From Acidimicrobiaceae bacterium (lineage in GTDB: Bacteria; Actinomycetota; Acidimicrobiia; Acidimicrobiales; RAAP-2): 42,782 nt of DNA. How positions within the stretch are numbered: position 1 is the stretch's first letter; each line of letters begins with the position of its first letter. The notes beneath the pieces are model-generated. The model had not been told where the DNA came from. It made no database searches and was given only the letters and a program-made list of their open reading frames with translations. Shown here piece by piece: positions 1 to 8,054 of the stretch. The stretch is taken from positions 1-42,782 of the forward strand of contig PMLV01000157.1 in assembly GCA_003160635.1 (NCBI GenBank), given 5' to 3'. Both the position numbers and the translations under genes were made by a program.

Positions 1-386
1 TGAGGGTTTAATTACAAGCTTAGAGCCTCAGCGGATAGGCACGGCTCCGGGTGACCATCTATTGCGCCAGTCGATACGTTTGGCGGTGAGCAAAAGCGTC
101 ACGGCAAAGGCGAATTGACGGAGGCGATGAGTGCTCTTGCGGTCTGTGTTCCGTCGTAGTTGGCCGAAATTTGGACAGCAGGAGTTGGTGCGCTCAACCG
201 GCCAACGCATCCCCATTGACTGGGGGTTCTTCTCCTGGGCCGCACCCTTCTCGCGTTTTTCGGCGATGACGGCGTCGTCGATACCCAGAGCGCGTAGTCG
301 CTGTCGGGTGACGTCGGAGTCATACCCGCGGTCGAGCCAGATCGTTTCGATATCGCGGAGCAGCCCTCGGTTCTTGGCATCGCCAG
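1..386 (-). mobile_element. Remnant of an IS5-type insertion sequence (transposase C-terminus)
   Basis: The minus strand from about 386 down to a TGA at 28-30 encodes the C-terminal part of a DDE transposase. Visible pieces are an aspartate in WLDRGYDSD, a glutamate in RWPVERTNS, then NFGQLRRNTDRK and a conserved tail. This arrangement is typical of IS5-group transposases. The N-terminal half, with the first catalytic aspartate, is missing: upstream of about 386 the sequence becomes P450 coding on the other strand. The element is therefore truncated and cannot move by itself. The inner end is estimated from where each protein stops making sense, good to about 20 bases. The outer end lies at or beyond the window edge, and no terminal inverted repeat could be confirmed. 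Confidence 0.72.
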
Positions 387-703
387 CGGGACGTCGAGCT
401 GCACGGACACAACGTCGCGCCGGGGAGCGCGTTCCTCTGCCTGGCCGGATCGGCCAACCGCGACGATCGAGTCTTCCCTGATGGGCATCGCTTCGACATC
501 CACCGCAAGGCGGGACCCACCTCACCTTCGGCAACGGCGCCCACTTCTGCCTCGGCGCGGCCCTGGCCCGGCTCGAAGGGCGCGTGGTGCTCGACGAGAT
601 GCTCAAGCGGTTCAGCGACTGGGACGTCGACTACGACAACTGCCGGCTCGGTGCGTCCCCGGGGGTCCGGGGCTACGAGGCTCTGCCTATCATCATCAGC
701 TAG
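387..703 (+). pseudogene. Cytochrome P450 C-terminal stub, frameshifted
   Basis: Only the last hundred or so residues of a P450 remain. One frame (about 387-517) gives DVELHGHNVAPGS, then [22 protein letters not shown]. Another frame (518-703) gives the heme loop [21 protein letters not shown] and the C-terminus, ending in TAG at 701. The switch occurs in a run of C near 515-518 and looks like loss of one base. The heme cysteine is present, but the I-helix, the ExxR motif and the whole N-terminal part are absent. The upstream end meets the IS remnant, so an insertion-linked deletion probably removed the rest. Its closest relatives by eye are the intact P450s at 13590 and 28048. A sequencing error could explain the shift but not the truncation. 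Confidence 0.85.
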
Positions 704-726
704 TGCCAGGAGACGGGGGGGATCTG

Positions 727-1464
727 ATGACCAGAACGGCGTTAGTGACAGGGGCGGCGTCCGGCATGGGCCTGGCGATTGCCCATCGGCTCGCTGAACG
801 GGGTGACCGAGTCGCTCTGCTGGACATCAACGGAGACGCAGTGCAATCGGTGGCACGCGCTCTGCGGGACCAGGGGAGCGAAGCCGTAGGCGCCCAGGTC
901 GACGTGGCCGATCGCCCCTCGGTCGACCTGGCGGTGGCGAGCGCCCGTGAGGCTCTGGGCCCGATCGACATCGTGGTCACGGCCGCCGGGATCGCCGCAC
1001 ACTTGAGCTTCGCCGACATCACCACCGACCTCTGGGACCGGATGATCGGTGTCAATCTGACAGGTACGTTCAACTGCATCCACGCTGCGGTGTCCGACAT
1101 GGTGAGCGCGAAGTGGGGCCGGATCGTCACGGTGTCGTCGTTCGCGGGCCAGGCCGGAGCGGATGCCATGGCCGACTACGCCGCGTCCAAGGGCGGCGTG
1201 ATCGCCCTGACCAAGTCGCTCAGTTTCGAGTTGGCGCGATACGGCGTCATGGTCAACTCGATCTCACCCGGCACGATCGCGACGCCGATGTTGCAGATGA
1301 GCGAGGATACCGGCCATTTCGACCTCGAACGGATCGGCAAAATGATTCCGGCCGGTCGCGTGGGCACGGCAGAGGAGATTGCGGCCACGTGCGCGTTCTT
1401 GACCTCCGAGGAGTGCTCCTACGTGACCGGTCAGATAGTCGGCGTCAATGGGGGGATGCGCTGA
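727..1464 (+). CDS. Short-chain dehydrogenase/reductase (classical SDR)
   Basis: A 245-residue classical SDR predicted to oxidise or reduce an alcohol/ketone with NAD(P) in the cytoplasm. The Rossmann motif TGAASGMG is at residues 8-15. An AAG motif near 86-88 replaces the usual NNAG, and the catalytic set S138, Y151 and K155 is in the expected S-x12-Y-x3-K spacing. The C-terminal GG of VNGGMR is typical of the FabG-like group. ATG 727 is preferred over an upstream in-frame ATG at 481, because residues before 727 fall in P450 coding of another frame. An AGGAGA box lies at 708-713 with a G-run closer in. It sits intact between two P450 remnants. Substrate unknown; full length and complete catalytic residues make it likely functional. 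Confidence 0.93.
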   Translation: MTRTALVTGAASGMGLAIAHRLAERGDRVALLDINGDAVQSVARALRDQGSEAVGAQVDVADRPSVDLAVASAREALGPIDIVVTAAGIAAHLSFADITTDLWDRMIGVNLTGTFNCIHAAVSDMVSAKWGRIVTVSSFAGQAGADAMADYAASKGGVIALTKSLSFELARYGVMVNSISPGTIATPMLQMSEDTGHFDLERIGKMIPAGRVGTAEEIAATCAFLTSEECSYVTGQIVGVNGGMR

Positions 1465-1491
1465 CTGTCCGGAACGATCCGATCGCACACG

Positions 1492-2109
1492 GTGTACCGA
1501 CAGCTCCGTGATGAGGTTCCTATCTATCAAAACGATCGCTACGGCGTCTATCCGATCAGCCGATATCTCGACGTCGAGCAAATGCTCCAGGATCGCAACA
1601 CCTTCTTCTCCGGCAAGGGGACGATTCTCGACGCCGTGCTCGCGAACACCCCCGTCCCTCCTGGATTGTTCATCTTCGAGGACCCTCTGTTCCACACGTT
1701 CCACCGGCCCGGTTGTCGCGGGTTTCACACCGCGCATCGTGAGCCGGCTCGAAGACGACGTCCGCGACTTCTGCGTCAGGACCCTCGACGCGCTCCGCGA
1801 GCGCGAGGAGTTCGACCTGATGGCCGATCTCGCCCGCGAGGTGCCGATGCGAGTGATGGGACTGCTGTTGGACATATCCGAGAGCGACCAACCCATGCTG
1901 CGCGACCACTTCATCGCCCAATTGCATCGGGACATGAGCACACCACCGGATCGCACCTATGTGAGCGGAGCGTTCTCCGTCGTACATTGACTGGCGGGAA
2001 GATCATCCATCCGTCGACCTGATGACGCAGTTGCTCCTCACTGAGTTCGAGGATGAAACCGGCTCGACGCGTCGGTTGACCCGTGAGGAGCTTATTGCCT
2101 GCCTCAACA
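1492..2109 (+). pseudogene. Cytochrome P450 N-terminal half, multiply frameshifted
   Basis: Three successive frames reconstruct about 205 residues of a P450. The first (1492 to about 1705) gives VYRQLRDEVPIYQNDRYGVY and PGLFIFEDPLFHTFHR. The second (to about 1985) gives FTPRIVSRLEDDVRDFCVR and VPMRVMGLLLDI. The third (to about 2109) gives YIDWREDHPSVDLMTQLL and RRLTREEL. These match the same regions of the intact P450s at 13590 and 28048. The extreme N-terminus, which would read DPYPVYRRLRDE in relatives, is cut, and everything from the I-helix onward is missing. The 3' end runs directly into an unrelated oxidase tail. At least two frameshifts and truncation at both ends make this a clear pseudogene, not an assembly slip at one base. 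Confidence 0.9.
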
Positions 2110-2265
2110 GCGCTGAACGGGACCATCACCGGAGAACACGGGGTCGGCCGATTGAAGAGGCCATGGCTCCGGGATCAACTCGGTGACGACGTCCTGGCGG
2201 TCACCGAGAGGATCAAGGTGGCTTTTGACCCGAATGGGATCCTCTATCCGGGCGTGATGCTGTAG
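2110..2265 (+). pseudogene. C-terminal tail of an FAD-linked oxidase (GlcD-like)
   Basis: About 50 residues reading ALNGTITGEHGVGRLKRPWL, then GDDVLAVTERIKVAFDPNGI and LYPGVML, ending in TAG. This matches the C-terminus of FAD-binding oxidases of the glycolate oxidase / D-lactate dehydrogenase family, where GEHGVG and FDPxGILNPGK are hallmarks. No FAD-binding domain precedes it: the in-frame upstream sequence belongs to the P450 remnant in a different frame. It is therefore a stranded fragment created by deletion or recombination, with no function expected. The family call is firm because the two motifs are highly characteristic; the original substrate is unknown. Confidence 0.85.
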
Positions 2266-2301
2266 CTCGTCTCGCTCGTGTTGCGAAGGCCCGAGCTCGA
2301 C

Positions 2302-3159
2302 TCAGAGCGCGTTCTCTGCGGTGGTGGGCATCAGCGCCGACAGATCGATCGACCCGGTCAGCAGTCCGCTTGACACTCCTTCATCGGTGAACAGGACAGC
2401 ACCTGCGGCCACCGCATTGAGGCGGCTGTTGAGCAACAGCAGCGGCCACGCCTGTTCCTCGGCAGTCGGAATACGTCCGAGCACCGGATGGGGGTAGGCG
2501 TCGAAGACCGCGTAGCCCATTTCCGCTGCGATCTCGTCGACCATGGGGGTGGCGGTCGGTCCGGGCAACATGCAGTTGACCCGGATGCCGTGGTCGCGTG
2601 CCAGAGTCGGTGCCCAGTGACTGGCCCATGCAATCATGGCCTGCTTCGATAGCACGTAGGTGGCGAAGGCTTCACCGAGCTCATCTGGGTGCTTGTCGCA
2701 CCAACGCGCCGCTTGTCGCGGATCGGCGATCGCGGTCAACTCGAGCAGCAACGGGAGGTGGGCCTCCCATCCGAGAGCCGTGTTCGACGACACCAGGCCG
2801 ATGGCCCCTCCGGTCACGATGGAGGGCAGCAGCGAGTCGATGAGTTGGCGCACGCCGAGGTAGTTGACCTGCATGATCTCCCTCGGCGGCCGGGTCTTCG
2901 GAACGCCAGCGCAGACGAAGACGTGATCGATCGGTCCGATGGCTCCGAGTCCGGTGACCGCGGCCGAGATCGTGTCGGGATCGGTGAGGTCGACGTGGTG
3001 AAAGCTCTCACCCGATACGGAAGGCTCGTTTCTGCTCACCGTGTGAAGGCGCGCACCGAGTTCGACCAGAAGGTTCGCCGTCGCTGCGCCGATACCAGTG
3101 GAGCAGCCGACCAGGACTGCCGTCGAGTCCTTGTACCCAAGTCCTTCCAAACCTGACAT
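2302..3159 (-). CDS. SDR of the 3-alpha-hydroxysteroid dehydrogenase-like group
   Basis: A 285-residue SDR with a GCSTGIG nucleotide motif at residues 18-24, VNYLG at 98-102, serines at 124-125 and YVLSK at 168-172. Between the serine and the tyrosine lies a long insertion of about 40 residues. Such an insertion and the CAG motif at 83-85 are characteristic of the bacterial 3-alpha-hydroxysteroid dehydrogenase/carbonyl reductase group. Oxidation or reduction of a cyclic alcohol/ketone is the likely chemistry, but a steroid substrate is inference only. It is transcribed away from the F420-type oxidoreductase gene across a 300-base spacer. The stop lies 36 bases from the end of the preceding oxidase fragment on the opposite strand. 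Full length with all catalytic residues. Confidence 0.9.
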   Translation of the reverse strand: MSGLEGLGYKDSTAVLVGCSTGIGAATANLLVELGARLHTVSRNEPSVSGESFHHVDLTDPDTISAAVTGLGAIGPIDHVFVCAGVPKTRPPREIMQVNYLGVRQLIDSLLPSIVTGGAIGLVSSNTALGWEAHLPLLLELTAIADPRQAARWCDKHPDELGEAFATYVLSKQAMIAWASHWAPTLARDHGIRVNCMLPGPTATPMVDEIAAEMGYAVFDAYPHPVLGRIPTAEEQAWPLLLLNSRLNAVAAGAVLFTDEGVSSGLLTGSIDLSALMPTTAENAL

Positions 3160-3459
3160 GGCACCCTCCCTCAGGCACGAACCACCATCCGCCGTCCCCG
3201 GCGAGGCGCCTGGCGAGCCGTCACGCTATCGCGCTCATACGGTGACCGTCCCTCTCCTTATGACCCTTGGCGTGGGTCCGACTCCTTGCCGTTCACCGTC
3301 CAACCCCGTATCCTGGCGTGCACCTTTCCCGGACGCGGCACGCTGTCGGGATCCGCGGAGGGAGAGTGCTTGGAGAACAACAGCTCGAGCGTCGGGACGA
3401 CCTCCCTCGGGTGGGAAGGGTGATCCCGGGCCTCATTGCGTCCGGTGAGAGGGGGAGTG
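3160..3459. other. Divergent intergenic region (about 300 bp)
   Basis: No convincing coding sequence. It separates the minus-strand SDR from the plus-strand F420-type oxidoreductase, so it should carry promoters for both. The best plus-strand sigma70-like pair by eye is TTGCCG at 3286-3291 and TATCCT at 3309-3314 with a 17-base spacer, about 145 bases before the ATG at 3460. Purine-rich GAGAGGGGGA at 3447-3456 is the likely ribosome binding site. No operator palindrome stood out. Confidence 0.4.
3286..3314 (+). promoter_or_regulatory. Candidate sigma70-like promoter upstream of the F420-type oxidoreductase
   Basis: TTGCCG at 3286-3291 and TATCCT at 3309-3314 are separated by 17 bases, each with two mismatches to the consensus hexamer. 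It points toward the gene starting at 3460 and leaves a long leader of about 140 bases. It was found by eye, and such matches occur by chance in high-GC DNA, so confidence is low. Confidence 0.25.
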
Positions 3460-4368
3460 ATGCGGATCGGCTTGGCCGCGACGAGCACCGACCTGAATGA
3501 GGTCATCGCCCAGGGACGTTCCATGGAGGCTGATGGCTTCACGTCGTTGTGGTTCGGCAATGCGATTCTGGGTGATCCTCTGGCGGGAATTGCCGTCGTT
3601 GGCCGAGAGACCAAGACGCTGGAGTTGGGTACCTCGGTGCTCCAGACCTACCCGTGCCATCCGCTCCTCCAGGCGAACCGGGCCGCTTCCGTCGCAAACG
3701 CCATGGGTCGGAGCTTCACCCTCGGGATCGGCCCCTCACACAGGGCCCTGATAGAGGGATTTTACGGTCTGTCGTACGAGCACCCCGGCCGCAACACCGA
3801 GGAGTACGCACGGATCATGGCCCAGCTCCTAGGGGGGGAGAAGGTCGATTTCGAGGGAGAGGACTGGACAACCCACGGCGAGGTGGCGGTTCCACAAGCT
3901 CATCGGGTCCCGCTGCTCATTTCGGCGATGTCCCCACGACTGCTACGGGTTGCCGGTGAGCTTGCCGACGGAACGATCACCTTTCTCGCCGGCGCCAAAG
4001 CACTCGAATCCCACGTCGTGCCCAGGATCCGGGCGGCCGCCCAAGCGGCCGGTCGGCCGGAGCCCCGAATTGTCGTCGGACTGCCCGTCGCCGTCCATGA
4101 AGACATCGGCGAGGTGCGCGCTGCGCTGGCTGATCGGGCGGCCATCCTCGACCCCCTTCCGAATTACCAGCGGATCCTGTCGCTCGGAGGCTATGAACGG
4201 TCCACGGACGTTGCTATCACTGGAAACGCCCGGTCAGTCAAGGCCCAACTTCGGGCCTTGCTCGATGCCGGGGCGAGTGACATCTGGGCAGGCATCATCG
4301 CGGCCGGTGACGACCCACAGGCTTCGCGTCATCGCACCCTCGAAACGTTGCGGGAGCTCCTGGACTGA
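3460..4368 (+). CDS. LLM-class F420-dependent oxidoreductase (luciferase-like)
   Basis: A 302-residue TIM-barrel protein of the bacterial luciferase-like superfamily. Family features include MRIGLAATS at the start, the barrel strand GFTSLWFGN, the loop TSVLQTYPCHPLLQANRAAS, LGIGPSHR, and LLISAMSPRLLRVAGELADG near the substrate/F420 pocket. Members use deazaflavin F420 or FMN to reduce or oxidise small organic substrates; the form seen here is common in actinobacteria that make F420. The ATG at 3460 is preferred over the in-frame start 24 bases upstream, since the family begins at MRIG and a GAGAGGGGGA box is well placed. It is followed after 91 bases by an SDR on the same strand, possibly one transcript. 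Cofactor identity is inferred from family. Confidence 0.88.
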   Translation: MRIGLAATSTDLNEVIAQGRSMEADGFTSLWFGNAILGDPLAGIAVVGRETKTLELGTSVLQTYPCHPLLQANRAASVANAMGRSFTLGIGPSHRALIEGFYGLSYEHPGRNTEEYARIMAQLLGGEKVDFEGEDWTTHGEVAVPQAHRVPLLISAMSPRLLRVAGELADGTITFLAGAKALESHVVPRIRAAAQAAGRPEPRIVVGLPVAVHEDIGEVRAALADRAAILDPLPNYQRILSLGGYERSTDVAITGNARSVKAQLRALLDAGASDIWAGIIAAGDDPQASRHRTLETLRELLD

Positions 4369-4459
4369 ACATGGTGCGCATGCTTCGGGGTAATCACAGC
4401 TTGACGCGTGGGGATACCATCCGGTACAAAGCGCCAGGCAGGATCGGCAAAGGGGTCTC

Positions 4460-5299
4460 ATGAGCGGCGAACTGACGGACAAGGTTGCGATCGTAACCGG
4501 CGGTGCATCTGGCATCGGGAAGGGATGCGTCGAGCGGTTTGTCGACGCCGGCGCCAAGGTCGTCATTGCAGATGTGAATGCTGAGGCCGGTGAGAAGGTT
4601 GCGGCCACTCTCGGAGCTCACGCTGCATTCAAGGAGACCGACGTCGCCGATGCGGGATCAGTCACGGACGCGGTCGCCTTCGCGGTCGAGCGATTTGGCG
4701 GCCTGCACTGCATGTTCAACAACGCCGGTATTTCTGGCAATCGGAACGACCACCTGCTTGACGAAGACTTCAGCGACTTTCAGCGCGTGATGGCTATCAA
4801 CGTGCTGGGGGTGGCGTATGGAACGCAGGCAGCAGCCCGGCACATGAAAGAGCATGGCGGCGGATCGATCATCAACACCACGTCCATCGGTGGGATGCAG
4901 GCCAGCCGCGGACCCTGGACGTACGCCATGTCCAAGACAAGTGTGAACATGCTCAGTCAGTCGGCAGCGATCGACCTCGGCGAATTCGGCATCCGCGTCA
5001 ATTGCATCGCGCCGGCAAACATCGAATCGCCCATTCTCGGCAACATGATCGGGAGTGGGTTGTCGGAGGAGGCGAAGTCCAAGATGATGGACGAAGTGCG
5101 TGCGTTTCTCATTTCCCGTCAACCCATTCAGCGCCAAGGAACCACGGACGACATCGCTGAGGCGGCGATCTTCTTCGCCAGCGATCGCTCTACCTACATG
5201 ACGGGACAGATCATGTGCGTGGACGGCGGAATGCTCACCGGCAATCCGCAGCCGGCCGGGGGCTTCCAGGAGATCGTAGCGCGGTACCGCCAGCAATGA
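4460..5299 (+). CDS. Short-chain dehydrogenase/reductase (classical SDR)
   Basis: A 279-residue SDR with a complete set of motifs: TGGASGIG at 13-20, DV at 61-62, NNAG at 87-90, S142, YAMSK at 155-159, and the closing CVDGGM. It would be an NAD(H)-preferring alcohol dehydrogenase judging from the aspartate at the end of strand two (VVIADVN). It is slightly longer than the usual 250 residues because of a C-terminal extension after DGGML and a short insertion in the substrate loop (SGLSEEAKSKMMDEVRAFL). ATG 4460 follows AAAGGGG at about 4450-4456. A SnoaL-like gene follows after 63 bases on the same strand, so the two are likely co-transcribed. Substrate unknown. Confidence 0.93.
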   Translation: MSGELTDKVAIVTGGASGIGKGCVERFVDAGAKVVIADVNAEAGEKVAATLGAHAAFKETDVADAGSVTDAVAFAVERFGGLHCMFNNAGISGNRNDHLLDEDFSDFQRVMAINVLGVAYGTQAAARHMKEHGGGSIINTTSIGGMQASRGPWTYAMSKTSVNMLSQSAAIDLGEFGIRVNCIAPANIESPILGNMIGSGLSEEAKSKMMDEVRAFLISRQPIQRQGTTDDIAEAAIFFASDRSTYMTGQIMCVDGGMLTGNPQPAGGFQEIVARYRQQ

Positions 5300-5362
5300 G
5301 GAAGCTGCCGCGTTGGACGAGGCGATGATGTCGGACGATCCACGAACGGGACGGACATCTTT

Positions 5363-5860
5363 GTGAATCCGCCCGACGCCCGGGCCACCTTCGAAGATTG
5401 GCATGCCATCCACGGACTTCTCATGACCTACGCCGAGCGGGTCGATGCGGGCCGCTTCGCCGAGGCGGCTGCGATGTTCGAGAGCGCAACCTACCGGGTG
5501 GATCAACGAGGCCGGGCTCAACCACAGACGTACCGGGGGCCGGCGGAGGTGGGTACGTACATGGCGCGCACGAAGTTGTTCCCGGACGGTACTCCGCGGA
5601 CGAAGCACGTGAACACGAACGTGATCATCGACATAGGTGCGTCAACGGCGACGTCGCGCTGCTATGTGACCGTCATGCAGCAGACGGATTCGTTGCCCCT
5701 CCAGCCGGTGGCCGCTGGTCGCTACGTCGACACGTTCGAACGGGTGGACGGTGAGTGGCGGTTCACGGATCGCTTGATCACCGGTTTCCTCGTCGGAGAC
5801 GTGAGCCAGCACAAGTCGCCTCCCGACTCCTCAGAACAGATCCAGTCGCCGGAGGCATGA
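5363..5860 (+). CDS. SnoaL-like / NTF2-fold protein
   Basis: A 165-residue protein with the single-domain NTF2/SnoaL layout: an N-terminal helix with LLMTYAERVDAGRFAEAAAM, then MFESATYRVD, a central GPAEVGTYM helix, TKHVNTNVIID, and a C-terminal sheet ending in GRYVDTFERVDGEWRFTDR. Proteins of this fold act as isomerases, dehydratases, cyclases or as small-molecule binders; the sequence does not decide which. GTG 5363 is used because no ATG lies in frame between the upstream stop and the first conserved helix. A weak GGGACGGA precedes it. The gene lies directly downstream of an SDR and faces another SDR tail-to-tail with only 6 bases between them. Three further SnoaL/NTF2-like proteins occur in this window. 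Confidence 0.85.
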   Translation: MNPPDARATFEDWHAIHGLLMTYAERVDAGRFAEAAAMFESATYRVDQRGRAQPQTYRGPAEVGTYMARTKLFPDGTPRTKHVNTNVIIDIGASTATSRCYVTVMQQTDSLPLQPVAAGRYVDTFERVDGEWRFTDRLITGFLVGDVSQHKSPPDSSEQIQSPEA

Positions 5861-5866
5861 CGATCG

Positions 5867-6769
5867 TCAATCCCACACGTCGACGCCCATTACCTGGGCG
5901 TCTGTCGGATCCATGAGGGAGTCCAGGTTGTCGGCAAGATCTTCGGGAGTGATCTTTTCGTGGAACGTCACGCCCTTGGTCTCGATGATCGCGAGGCGCA
6001 TGGCAACCAAGCCGCCACAGACAATGACTTCGCCGTTGAGCGGGCAAGACTCGTGCGCCAGGAATGCGACCGCAGGCGAAGCATTTTCGGGTCGCAGACT
6101 CTCGTCGAGGTTGTAGTCTTCCTCCTTGCGGTCAAAAGTGTGGGCCAACACCTGTGGACTCGACATTCGGGTTGATCCACGCGGCGCGATGGCATTGACC
6201 CTGATGTCGAATAGCCGCCCGTTCAGTGCAAGCGATTTTGTGAAGGAGAGCACAGCACCCTTTGCGCCCGCGTAGTCGGGGTTCTTGGGAATGTGCCCGA
6301 TCACGGCCTCGGAAGTGGTGTTCACAATGGCCGCCTTTGGTGCCGACTTCAGAAGCGGCCATGCCGCTGTGGTCACGTAGACGGTCCCCAAGTAGTGGTA
6401 GTCGAGCATCCGGCGGAACTGCTCGTTGCTCAGCTGGTCGATCCAGTTGCCCTCCCAGATCCCGGCGTTGTTGACCACGATGTCGACACCGCCAAAGGCC
6501 TTCACCGCCGTCTGCACGACCTCGGCTGCACCTGCTTCCTGCGCGACATTGGCGAAACAGGCCACGGCCTCTCCACCTGCCACCTCAATCTCGTTCGCAA
6601 CCTGCTCCGCCGGTTCGGAGGATGACCCGGTGCCATCCATGTTCACACCGAAGTCGGCCACCACGACTCTGGCTCCCCGGGAGGCCAGCAAGAGAGCATG
6701 CTGGCGCCCGAATCCTCGTCCGCCACCCGTCACGATGACAGACTTGCCGTCGAACCTCAGTTCGTGCAT
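5867..6769 (-). CDS. SDR resembling the hydroxyacyl-CoA dehydrogenase domain of MFE-2
   Basis: A 300-residue SDR with TGGGRGFG at 14-21 and an unusually long loop after strand two (GVNMDGTGSSSEPAEQVANE). NNAG is at 100-103, with S153, Y166 and K170. The insertion after VVVADFG and the C-terminal half (GEVIVCGGLVAMRLAIIETKG) resemble the 3-hydroxyacyl-CoA dehydrogenase domain of peroxisomal-type multifunctional enzyme 2 and its bacterial relatives. A role in the third step of a beta-oxidation-like spiral is therefore plausible. It stands alone on the minus strand, divergent from the TauD gene at 7129 across a 359-base spacer. The glycine-rich motif has F where most SDRs have I, which this subfamily tolerates. 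Acyl-CoA specificity is inference. Confidence 0.88.
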   Translation of the reverse strand: MHELRFDGKSVIVTGGGRGFGRQHALLLASRGARVVVADFGVNMDGTGSSSEPAEQVANEIEVAGGEAVACFANVAQEAGAAEVVQTAVKAFGGVDIVVNNAGIWEGNWIDQLSNEQFRRMLDYHYLGTVYVTTAAWPLLKSAPKAAIVNTTSEAVIGHIPKNPDYAGAKGAVLSFTKSLALNGRLFDIRVNAIAPRGSTRMSSPQVLAHTFDRKEEDYNLDESLRPENASPAVAFLAHESCPLNGEVIVCGGLVAMRLAIIETKGVTFHEKITPEDLADNLDSLMDPTDAQVMGVDVWD

Positions 6770-7128
6770 CGTTCCCCCAGTCTCGGTGCGCTGTCGACGA
6801 CCACTCGCATTGCGAGGGCCAGCTCAATCCCTGGCGTAGGCAAGCCTGTGAATGAGCGGCTCCAGGCTACCAAGAACCAGATTTTGGTGATGATGGGCGA
6901 GCGGCGCGCCCACCAAGAAGGGCCGACCGCGTGCCCGTCCGTCCATCCTGCCGGTTGAGGATGATCTCTGGATTCCTTCGTCAGCCTCGGATTTGGCCAT
7001 CGGAGGAGGACGTAGTGCTGCAATGGGCCTATGCTGTTTGCTGTTTCCGTCGTAGCTTTTGGCAGGTTGTCGGTGGATCCATCGCGAGAAAAGATGGAAT
7101 CCGGACGTAGGAGAAGGGGGGCGAGACC
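6770..7128. other. Divergent intergenic region with a bulged hairpin
   Basis: No convincing gene. The region separates a minus-strand SDR from a plus-strand TauD-type gene. A hairpin is visible: TGGGCG at 6894-6899 pairs with CGCCCA at 6907-6912 across a 7-base loop, extended after a bulge by TTGG at 6884-6887 with CCAA at 6913-6916. No T-tract follows. A GGAGAAGGGGGG stretch just before ATG 7129 is a strong ribosome binding site. Long antisense frames crossing this region are compositional shadows. Confidence 0.4.
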
Positions 7129-7995
7129 ATGAACAGGCTCGAAATACGGGACCTCTCAAAGGCGTTCGGCTCTGAAGTGGTCGGCCTGGAGCCGAAGATT
7201 CCACTCGATGCCGACACGTGCCAACTGTTGCAGAGGGTCTTCGATGAGCGTGGTCTGTTGCTGTTCCGTGGGCTCGACATCGACAAGGCGTCGCAGGTGT
7301 ACCTGTCGAAGATGCTCGTTCGGAAGGACACCGTGGCAGACGACCCAACTGCCGACGATGTCGACATCGAGCACGAGATGTACATCTCGAACAAGCGGAC
7401 CAAGGGTATTGCGCCCTTTGGGCGTTTGCAGTTTCACACCGATGCAATGTGGTGTGATCAGCCCGTCGAAGTCCTCTCGCTGTACGGGGAGGACGTCGAA
7501 GAGCCGGTTGTGCCGACGATATTTGTGAGTGCGGTGAACGGCTGGAACACGTTGCCTGCCGGGTTGCGGCAACGTGTCCATGGACTTTCTGCTTCGCATA
7601 CCGCCGGCCAGCTCCGACGGGGAGATCTGACCGATGTGCTCGTGGCGACTTTTCAGAATGCGAGGTCGACCGTGGCGCCGATCGAGTTTCGCCATCCGCG
7701 GACCGGCCAGACGCTCCTCTATGTGTGTGAACAGATGACGCAGGAGATCGTCGATCTCCTGCCGGACGAGGGCGAGCCCTTGATCCAAGAGATCTTTGAC
7801 CATATGTATCAACCCGATAACCAGTGGAGCCTGTACTGGCGAAAGGGAGATCTGGCCGTGTGGGACAACATCTCGATTCAGCACGCAAGGCCGAACGTTA
7901 TGACTGATGGTCCCGCACGGACCCTCCGCAAGTTCCTCTTCCCCTCTCCAAAGATGAGCCCAGAGCAGCTGCCGACGTTCAGCAACGCCGGGTGA
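7129..7995 (+). CDS. TauD/TfdA-family Fe(II)/2-oxoglutarate dioxygenase
   Basis: A 288-residue member of the TauD family, which couples 2-oxoglutarate decarboxylation to hydroxylation of an organic substrate. The iron ligands are visible as H103-x-D105 in LQFHTDAMW and H252 in SIQHARPNV; an arginine in GPARTLRK (about 264) would bind the 2-oxoglutarate carboxylate. Other family marks are RGLLLFRGLDI near 41-51, PTIFVSAVNGWNTLP, and HPRTGQTLLYVCEQMT. Its length equals the family norm. ATG 7129 has a strong GGAGAAGGGGG upstream. It is followed after 59 bases by a Gfo/Idh/MocA oxidoreductase, likely co-transcribed. A second intact paralogue (12114) and a decayed one (15329) lie downstream. The substrate is not taurine in any demonstrable way. 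Confidence 0.92.
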   Translation: MNRLEIRDLSKAFGSEVVGLEPKIPLDADTCQLLQRVFDERGLLLFRGLDIDKASQVYLSKMLVRKDTVADDPTADDVDIEHEMYISNKRTKGIAPFGRLQFHTDAMWCDQPVEVLSLYGEDVEEPVVPTIFVSAVNGWNTLPAGLRQRVHGLSASHTAGQLRRGDLTDVLVATFQNARSTVAPIEFRHPRTGQTLLYVCEQMTQEIVDLLPDEGEPLIQEIFDHMYQPDNQWSLYWRKGDLAVWDNISIQHARPNVMTDGPARTLRKFLFPSPKMSPEQLPTFSNAG

Positions 7996-8054
7996 CCGAG
8001 GGGGAACCGGCCAGGCGCGCACACGGCGCCGTCGGCACGAGAATCTGAAAAGAG

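Noticed and set aside
481..726. Extended start of the first SDR at ATG 481
   Set aside because: This segment is P450 coding in other frames, and the SDR nucleotide motif begins eight residues after ATG 727.
4658..5608. Antisense open frame of about 316 codons opposite an SDR and a SnoaL gene
   Set aside because: It spans two genes supported by motifs on the plus strand and shows shadow composition.
6824..7888. Long antisense open frame (about 354 codons) opposite the TauD gene at 7129
   Set aside because: No family similarity, Arg/Pro/Ser-rich shadow composition, and it lies opposite a clear TauD enzyme with all catalytic residues.
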